From: Treponemataceae bacterium
Lineage (GTDB): Bacteria > Spirochaetota > Spirochaetia > Treponematales > Treponemataceae
DNA length: 10,080 nt
Reading direction: 5' to 3'
Assembly: GCA_024697985.1 (NCBI GenBank)
Contig: JAILRX010000203.1
Coordinates: 1-10,080 of the forward strand
Shown here: one piece after another, positions 5,502 to 10,080 of the stretch
How the letters are laid out: each line of letters starts with the position of its first letter
Numbering within the stretch: the first letter of the stretch is position 1
The notes under the pieces: generated by a model
The model's database searches: none
Told to the model about the DNA's origin: nothing
The model's input: the letters and a program-made list of their open reading frames with translations, nothing else
Position numbers and translations under genes: made by a program

Positions 5502-6356
5502 ATGAATGAAACAGCTGAAGTAGTAGAAGAAACTGCCTCTGACAGACAGATTCAATTTTTTGAAAAATGTAAGGAATTTTTTACCCCTGAATTTTTGCAG
5601 AATTTTGCAATAGTTGTCGGCGCAGTAGTCGTTCTTTGTCTTTTATATATCGCACTTAAAAAGATTTTTACACGAATTCCGGATGAAAAGCTTAAGCCTC
5701 AGATAAAAAACGTCATCCTTAAGATTTTAAAATATCTTTTTGAAATAATTGCCGTAATTTACGTGCTGAACCTCTTGGGCATCAACTTGAATGCACTTTT
5801 CGGGGCTGCTGGAATCGCCGGTATCGCAATCGGTCTTGCAGCTCAAACTTCTCTTGGTAACGTCATCAGTGGATTTTTCATCATTCAGGAACACGTTTTC
5901 AAAATTGGTGATCATATCCGCGTAAACGGAGTTGAAGGTAATGTTCAGTCAATCGGCTTCCTTTCGGTAAAAATTAAAACATTCGACAATCAGATTGTGC
6001 GAGTTCCAAATGAAACTCTGATAAAATCAAATGTAGAAAACTTTTCTTCAATGGCGAACCGACGAATCTGCTTTTTTATCACCGTGCCTAACGAAACTGA
6101 TTTTGCAGATGCCTTCGAGCGGCTCGAAAAAGTCGTACAGTCGACCGACCTTGTCCTCAAAAATCCTAAGAGCTCGGTTGCATGTGCTGAATTCGTAGAC
6201 GCCGGAACATCACTTAGAATCATTGCCTGGTGCAAATATGCTGATTACCTTCAGTGCAAGAGCAACCTCATCGTTGCGGTAAATACAGAATGCGCAAAGG
6301 CAGGAATTAAAATTCAGTATCCTGTTGTTGAAATTACCGGGGAACTTGAAAAATGA
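5502..6356 (+). CDS. MscS-family small-conductance mechanosensitive channel
   Basis: Inner-membrane channel that opens under membrane tension to release solutes in osmotic down-shock. The 284 residues equal E. coli MscS in size. Three hydrophobic segments are seen at about 33-54 (TM1), 72-93 (TM2) and 97-129 (TM3). TM3 is the Gly/Ala-rich pore helix, with LFGAAGIAGIAIGLAAQTSLGN (99-120). It is followed by the beta-domain with GDHIRVNGVEGNVQSIG (136-152) and RVPNETLIKSNVENFS (167-182), then the alpha/beta C-terminal domain. The ATG has GGAG eight bases upstream (5490-5493). It lies 24 bases after nth, and its TGA overlaps the slyX ATG, so translation of the two is probably coupled. Lower G+C than nth. 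Confidence 0.95.
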   Translation: MNETAEVVEETASDRQIQFFEKCKEFFTPEFLQNFAIVVGAVVVLCLLYIALKKIFTRIPDEKLKPQIKNVILKILKYLFEIIAVIYVLNLLGINLNALFGAAGIAGIAIGLAAQTSLGNVISGFFIIQEHVFKIGDHIRVNGVEGNVQSIGFLSVKIKTFDNQIVRVPNETLIKSNVENFSSMANRRICFFITVPNETDFADAFERLEKVVQSTDLVLKNPKSSVACAEFVDAGTSLRIIAWCKYADYLQCKSNLIVAVNTECAKAGIKIQYPVVEITGELEK

Positions 6357-6577
6357 GCGGTCAAGATAAAAACAGTCAGGAAGAGCGGCTCACAAACATC
6401 GAGATGAAGCTTGCCTATCTTGAAGATTTTTTGAATCAACTGCAGGAAGTCGCCGTTGAAAATTCAAAGACAATCGAAAAACTCGTTAATGAAAATAAAT
6501 ATTTGACGGAAAGAATGAAAGATGTGTCGGAATTTTTAGAGGGCGATATTCCGAACAGAAAACCGCCCCATTATTGA
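6353..6577 (+). CDS. slyX: SlyX-family small coiled-coil protein
   Basis: A 74-residue hydrophilic protein of unknown biochemical role. Residues about 11-63 form a heptad-like coiled coil (ERLTNIEMKLAYLEDFLNQL and on), and the chain ends in the family's characteristic PPHY. This combination of length, acidic coiled coil and PPHY tail is typical of SlyX. The start ATG lies inside ATGA, overlapping the stop of the MscS-family gene by four bases, with no separate strong ribosome binding site, which suggests translational coupling. It is the last gene of the metK operon; no hairpin terminator is visible after it, and the next gene converges one base away. Confidence 0.85.
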   Translation: MSGQDKNSQEERLTNIEMKLAYLEDFLNQLQEVAVENSKTIEKLVNENKYLTERMKDVSEFLEGDIPNRKPPHY

Positions 6578-6578
6578 T

Positions 6579-6728
6579 TTATCGTAAGTAAGCTTCGACT
6601 TCTGTGCCTGAGTTTCCACAGGTTTCAATAGCCTCTAGCAATTCTTCTTTTGAACAAGTAAGTTTGTTGCACCAATATTCTATTGCTGCAGGATCGTTAA
6701 CATCGATCGGATCAAATTCTGCTGCCAT
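6579..6728 (-). CDS. 49-residue DUF3606-like protein
   Basis: A small gene with ATG at 6728 preceded by a near-perfect GGAGGT (6738-6733) and stop TAA at 6581-6579. The protein begins MAAEFDPIDVNDPAAIEYW, continues CNKLTCSKEELLEAIETCG and ends NSGTEVEAYLR. The layout, an acidic start, a Trp-containing helix (EYWCNKL), a turn, an EELLEAIE helix, then a G-N-S turn into a final V-x-x-YL helix, matches the DUF3606 pattern as I remember it; the function of that family is unknown to me. Two Cys (20 and 25) stand near the turn and a third is at 37. It lies downstream of the hydrogenase terminator and may have its own promoter: an A/T-rich TATTAT/TATATT (6755-6747, minus strand) precedes it, but I find no good -35. 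It converges with slyX, stops one base apart. Confidence 0.75.
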   Translation of the reverse strand: MAAEFDPIDVNDPAAIEYWCNKLTCSKEELLEAIETCGNSGTEVEAYLR

Positions 6729-6756
6729 AATTACCTCCGTACTTACAATATAATAC

Positions 6757-6803
6757 AAAAACCAACGAAAAAGAACTAGTCATAGCAATTTTCCGTTGGT
6801 TTT
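6757..6803 (-). terminator. Intrinsic terminator of the hydrogenase operon
   Basis: AAAACCAACG (6758-6767) and CGTTGGTTTT (6794-6803) pair perfectly over 10 bp. Four more A-T pairs (6768-6771 with 6789-6792) can form past a single bulged C, leaving a 17-base loop. Read on the minus strand, the stem ends in five T residues, 21 bases after the hydA stop. The other direction also has a T-rich end (TTTTATTTTT), so it could act both ways, although the plus-strand slyX stop is 180 bases away. Confidence 0.8.
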
Positions 6804-6824
6804 ATTTTTGGTCATCCCTGCAAT

Positions 6825-8582
6825 TTATTTATACAATTCTCGTTTTGTATAAGAAGTATGCAAAAGATGATGTGCCTTTTCAGAATTTGGTTTCTCAAAG
6901 AACTTGTCGTAAATTTGAGTAATCAATGGATTCTGATGTGAGCAGTGAATCTCATGTGTATCGTCATCCTCGTACAATGCAGCGGCACGTTTTACGCGCA
7001 ATTCGTCGCAATGTCCGTATGGCTGACCACCACCTGTAACACATCCACCTCGGCAGGCCATGATTTCGATGAAATCGTATGGTCTTTCTTTTCCAGCTTT
7101 CTGTGCTTCAGCGATTTCTTTCATGATTGCATCTACGTTGCCCAACTGATGAACAACTGCAATCTTGATTTTGATACCGTTGCCAAAATCAATTTCAGCT
7201 TTCTTAACGCCATCAAGACCTCGTGCAGGTGTGTAATGAACGTCTTTAAGCTCATTGCCTGTTACAAGTTTATAGGCTGTTCGAACGGCTGCTTCCATTA
7301 CACCACCGGTTGCTCCGAAGATTGTTCCGGCACCTGTGTATGGTCCGATCGGGTTATCAGCTTCTGAATCTTCAAGATTTGCAAAGTCGATACCTGCCAT
7401 TCTGATGAGTGCAGCGAATTCTCGTGTTGTAAGAACCTTGTCTACGTCCTGAGCGCCTGAAGATTTCATGTCATCATTTCGTCTTGCTTCGTAAGCTTTT
7501 GCTGTACAAGGCATGATTGAAACGTGGTAGATTTCTTCTGGTTTGAGGCTTGCCTGCTGTGCCCAGTAAGTCTTTGTAATTGCACCCTGCATCTGCTGAG
7601 GTGATTTTGCTGTTGAAAGGTTAGGCAAAAAGTCGTGATAGTTCTTTTCTGCGTAATCGACCCATGCTGGACAGCAACTGGTGAACATTGGAAGTACGCC
7701 GCCATTTGTAAGACGGTCAACAAGTTCCGTTCCTTCTTCCATGATTGTAAGGTCTGCAGCAAAGTTCGTATCGAAAACATACTTGAAACCAAGCATTCTC
7801 AATGCCGTGTAAATCTTGCCTGTTGTAAGTGTTCCTGCCGGCAATCCGAATTCTTCGCCGAGTGCTGCTCTTACTGATGGTGCAATTGAAGCAACTGGAG
7901 TCAAGTTTGGTTCTGCAACCTTGTCCAAAACTTCTGCGATAGGGTTGTGAGTTGTGATTGCTCCTGTAGGACAGTGAGCTGCACACTGACCGCATCGTAC
8001 ACAAGGGCTGTTTGCAAGCACGTGTCCTGCAACCGGTCCGATTACGGTTTTGTCACCGCGTCCAGTGTATTCGATGGCGTGTACGTTCTGCATTACCTGA
8101 CATGCTTCTACACATCGGCCACAGTTGATACATTTGTCCCTGTCGAAAACAATTACTTCGTATGAATCGTCTGTCGGCTGGTTCTTCAGAATTCGTGTGA
8201 ATCTAGGAGCCTTTCTAAGACCGAATTCAATAGCAAGATCCTGGAGCTCGCACTGTCCGCTTCTGTTACACTGCAAGCAGTCCTGTGGATGGTTTGAAAG
8301 AATCAGTTCCAGAACCGTTCGTCTTGCCTTTGCAAGTTCAGGGTCGTGGGTGATTACGTTCATTCCTTCAGTAACTTTTGTAGCGCAGGCTCTGGCCATT
8401 CGGGCTCTGCCTGTCCTAGGATCTACGTTTTTAACAACACAGATACCGCACGATGCCCAAGCTGGAAGGTCCTTGTTGTAGCAAAGCGACGGAATCTTGA
8501 TGTTTAATTTTTTAGCAGCGTCAAGGATTGTGCTTCCTTCTTCAACTGCGATATTTTTACCGTTAATAGTCAAGTTAATCAT
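6825..8582 (-). CDS. hydA: [FeFe] hydrogenase catalytic subunit HydA (multimeric, NADH/ferredoxin-linked type)
   Basis: Cytoplasmic catalytic subunit that reduces protons to H2 at the H-cluster. The ATG at 8582 is set by GGAGG eight bases upstream; a longer frame from 8648 would overlap hydB and skip this site. The 585 residues run: plant-type [2Fe-2S] domain (C34, C45, C48, C66); His-ligated [4Fe-4S] segment HPQDCLQCNRSGQC (H98, C102, C105, C111); two ferredoxin clusters (C151/154/157/161 and C194/197/200/204); H-cluster motifs L1 FTSCCPAWV (300-308), L2 IMPCTAKAYE (356-365) and L3 IMACRGGCVTGGGQP (507-521). All H-cluster ligands (C304, C359, C510, C514) and the proton-relay cysteine C303 are present. 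It ends soon after L3 and lacks the extra C-terminal [2Fe-2S] domain of Thermotoga maritima HydA. With hydB 19 bases upstream, it fits the electron-bifurcating HydABC type (ferredoxin plus NADH to H2). Confidence 0.96.
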   Translation of the reverse strand: MINLTINGKNIAVEEGSTILDAAKKLNIKIPSLCYNKDLPAWASCGICVVKNVDPRTGRARMARACATKVTEGMNVITHDPELAKARRTVLELILSNHPQDCLQCNRSGQCELQDLAIEFGLRKAPRFTRILKNQPTDDSYEVIVFDRDKCINCGRCVEACQVMQNVHAIEYTGRGDKTVIGPVAGHVLANSPCVRCGQCAAHCPTGAITTHNPIAEVLDKVAEPNLTPVASIAPSVRAALGEEFGLPAGTLTTGKIYTALRMLGFKYVFDTNFAADLTIMEEGTELVDRLTNGGVLPMFTSCCPAWVDYAEKNYHDFLPNLSTAKSPQQMQGAITKTYWAQQASLKPEEIYHVSIMPCTAKAYEARRNDDMKSSGAQDVDKVLTTREFAALIRMAGIDFANLEDSEADNPIGPYTGAGTIFGATGGVMEAAVRTAYKLVTGNELKDVHYTPARGLDGVKKAEIDFGNGIKIKIAVVHQLGNVDAIMKEIAEAQKAGKERPYDFIEIMACRGGCVTGGGQPYGHCDELRVKRAAALYEDDDTHEIHCSHQNPLITQIYDKFFEKPNSEKAHHLLHTSYTKRELYK

Positions 8583-8601
8583 ATCGAATTTCCTCCAATC
8601 C

Positions 8602-10080
8602 TTATTTCTTAAAAATGGCGTTGAACTTACAATTTGACATACAAGCACCGCATTTTACGCACTTGCTCTGATCAATAACTTTCCAAGCCAATTTTTTGCC
8701 TTCTTTGATTTCTCCTGAAGGATTGTTTGAAATTGCATTTGCAGGACAGTTTTTAACACAAAGTCCGCAACCGATACATTTATTTTCATCAATTGTGAAC
8801 TGAAGAAGTCCCTTACATTTTCCAGCAGGACATCTCTTGTTCTTGATGTGCTCGATATATTCAGCTTCGAATTTATTGAGGGTAGAAAGTGTAGGGTTAG
8901 GAGCAGACTGTCCCAAAGCACAAAGCGAGCAGGATTTCATTGCCTGTCCGATGTCCTTGAGTTTCTGCAGGTCTTCCATTTCACCGTTGCCCTTAGAAAT
9001 CTTGTCCAAAATCGTGTGCATCTGTCGTGTTCCGATTCGGCATGGAGAACATTTTCCGCAAGATTCGTCTACGCAGAATTCCATGTAGAATTTAGCAACG
9101 TCAACTACACAGTCGTCTTCGTCCATTACGATCATACCGCCTGAACCCATCATTGAGCCAAGTCGTGTAAGTGCACCAAAGTCGATTCCTGTATCCAAAG
9201 CTTCCTCTGTGATGATACCACCTGAAGGTCCACCAGTCTGAACGCCCTTGAATTTCTTTCCGTTCTTAATTCCACCACCGATTTCAAAGATGATTTCCCG
9301 AAGAGTTGTTCCCATTGGAACTTCAACGAGTCCTGAGTGGTTGATTTTTCCTGTAAGTGCGAAAACCTTTGTTCCCTTAGAGTCGTCTGTACCGATTTTG
9401 TTGAACCAGTCAGCGCCTTTTGTAAGGATAACAGGGATGTTTGCCCAAGTTTCAACGTTGTTGATGACAGTTGGTTTTCCCCAAAGTCCGCTCTGTGCTG
9501 GGAACGGTGGTTTTGGTGTAGGCATACCACGTTTTCCTTCGATTGATCGAAGAAGGGCTGTTTCTTCACCGCAGACGAAAGCACCGGCACCAAGTCTGAT
9601 TTCAATGTCAAAATCAAAACCTGAACCGAGAATGTCTTTTCCAAGGAATCCCATTTCTTTTGCCTGTTTCATTGCGATTTCAAGACGCTGAACGGCAAGT
9701 GGATATTCTGCACGAATATAGATGAAACCTTTGTTTGCTCCGATTGCCTTTCCACAAATTGTCATTGCTTCAAGGATTGAGTTTGGATCGCCTTCAATTG
9801 TTGAACGGTCCATGTAAGCTCCCGGGTCACCTTCATCGGCATTACAAACGACGTATTTGATGTCGCCTTTTGCCTTCATACCAGCTTCCCATTTCAAGCC
9901 TGTAGGGAATCCGGCACCACCTCGGCCTCGGAGTCCTGAATTTTTGATTTCATTGATGATGTCTTCCTGTGACATTTCGAAAAGTGCTTTTTCGAGTGCA
10001 AGGTATCCGTCGTGTGCAATATATTCTGTAATGTCTTCTGGATTGATAAGACCGCAGTTTCTCAAAACGATTCGTTTCTG
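8602..10080 (-). CDS. hydB: NADH-binding subunit HydB of the [FeFe] hydrogenase, N-terminus beyond the window
   Basis: NuoF-like flavoprotein subunit that exchanges electrons with NAD(H) and serves HydA. Only the last 492 residues are in view: the frame is still open at 10080 and the usual N-terminal thioredoxin-like [2Fe-2S] domain is missing, so the TTG at 10065 is an internal Leu codon, not a start. Visible: GLRGRGGAGFPTGLKW (49-64 of the visible part) and ADEGDPGAYMDR (81-92) for FMN/NADH binding; GAGAFVCGEETALL (164-177); ESCGKCSPCRIG (339-350) with C341/344/347 and C387 for a [4Fe-4S] cluster. H411, C417 and C422 (HIKNKRCPAGKC) could be ligands of the zinc site described for HydB. A two-cluster ferredoxin tail closes the chain (C435/438/441/445 and C474/477/480/484). 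That tail separates HydB from plain NuoF. It precedes hydA in the same operon; hydC is expected further upstream. Confidence 0.95.
   Translation of the reverse strand, partial: QKRIVLRNCGLINPEDITEYIAHDGYLALEKALFEMSQEDIINEIKNSGLRGRGGAGFPTGLKWEAGMKAKGDIKYVVCNADEGDPGAYMDRSTIEGDPNSILEAMTICGKAIGANKGFIYIRAEYPLAVQRLEIAMKQAKEMGFLGKDILGSGFDFDIEIRLGAGAFVCGEETALLRSIEGKRGMPTPKPPFPAQSGLWGKPTVINNVETWANIPVILTKGADWFNKIGTDDSKGTKVFALTGKINHSGLVEVPMGTTLREIIFEIGGGIKNGKKFKGVQTGGPSGGIITEEALDTGIDFGALTRLGSMMGSGGMIVMDEDDCVVDVAKFYMEFCVDESCGKCSPCRIGTRQMHTILDKISKGNGEMEDLQKLKDIGQAMKSCSLCALGQSAPNPTLSTLNKFEAEYIEHIKNKRCPAGKCKGLLQFTIDENKCIGCGLCVKNCPANAISNNPSGEIKEGKKLAWKVIDQSKCVKCGACMSNCKFNAIFKK

Noticed and set aside
6945..7367. 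Plus-strand open frame of 140 codons opposite hydA
   Set aside because: Cys/Phe-rich translation mirroring HydA codons on the other strand; no ribosome binding site or family motif.
8603..8648. Longer HydA starting at 8648
   Set aside because: The extra 22 codons overlap the 3' end of hydB and have no ribosome binding site, while the ATG at 8582 has GGAGG eight bases upstream and begins the [2Fe-2S] domain normally.
9248..9691. Plus-strand open frame of 147 codons opposite hydB
   Set aside because: It is the antisense shadow of a strongly conserved HydB region and its translation shows no recognisable domain.

Overview
The window looks like chromosome of a strictly anaerobic, hydrogen-producing bacterium, most plausibly a gut or rumen-type Treponema (Spirochaetota). 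The evidence is indirect: moderate-to-low G+C, an ApbE homologue carrying a lipoprotein signal with a relaxed spirochaete-type lipobox (as for the T. pallidum flavin-trafficking lipoprotein TP0796), an arylpyruvate:ferredoxin oxidoreductase subunit and a multi-subunit [FeFe] hydrogenase. I see no transposase, phage gene, CRISPR array, tRNA or rRNA.

Layout, left to right. Positions 1-51 are a very G+C-rich scrap containing a perfect 14-bp palindrome. iorA (minus) and the lipoprotein gene apbE (plus) diverge from a compact region in which both start codons sit about where transcription should start, so both mRNAs may be leaderless. A bidirectional hairpin terminator separates apbE from a convergent 102-residue stand-alone glycogen-binding (CBM48-like) protein that starts at TTG. 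A ~200-bp divergent region follows. It carries a good promoter for metK, a 12-bp perfect palindrome beside its -35 box, and an 83-nt leader with a hairpin and a six-codon upstream ORF (MKQKSC). Then comes a tight plus-strand operon, metK-nth-mscS family-slyX, with gaps of 12 and 24 nt and a 4-nt ATGA overlap. It converges, one base apart, with a 49-residue DUF3606-like gene on the minus strand. After an intrinsic terminator, the rest of the window is a minus-strand operon of hydB (5' end beyond the window) and hydA. No stretch over 300 bases lacks a gene.

How the genes fit together: IorA, with an IorB partner not seen here, would oxidise aryl-pyruvates to acyl-CoA and reduce ferredoxin. HydA and HydB, with a HydC expected beyond the right edge, match the electron-bifurcating hydrogenase that evolves H2 from reduced ferredoxin plus NADH. 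The ends of the window are thus linked by ferredoxin metabolism (inference). ApbE supplies flavin handling. The metK operon combines SAM synthesis, base-excision repair and osmotic protection with no obvious common theme.

The most interesting items are the divergent leaderless promoters, the metK leader with its upstream ORF and adjacent palindrome, and an endonuclease III whose [4Fe-4S] loop has abnormal cysteine spacing. I did not find a clearly novel multi-gene system.
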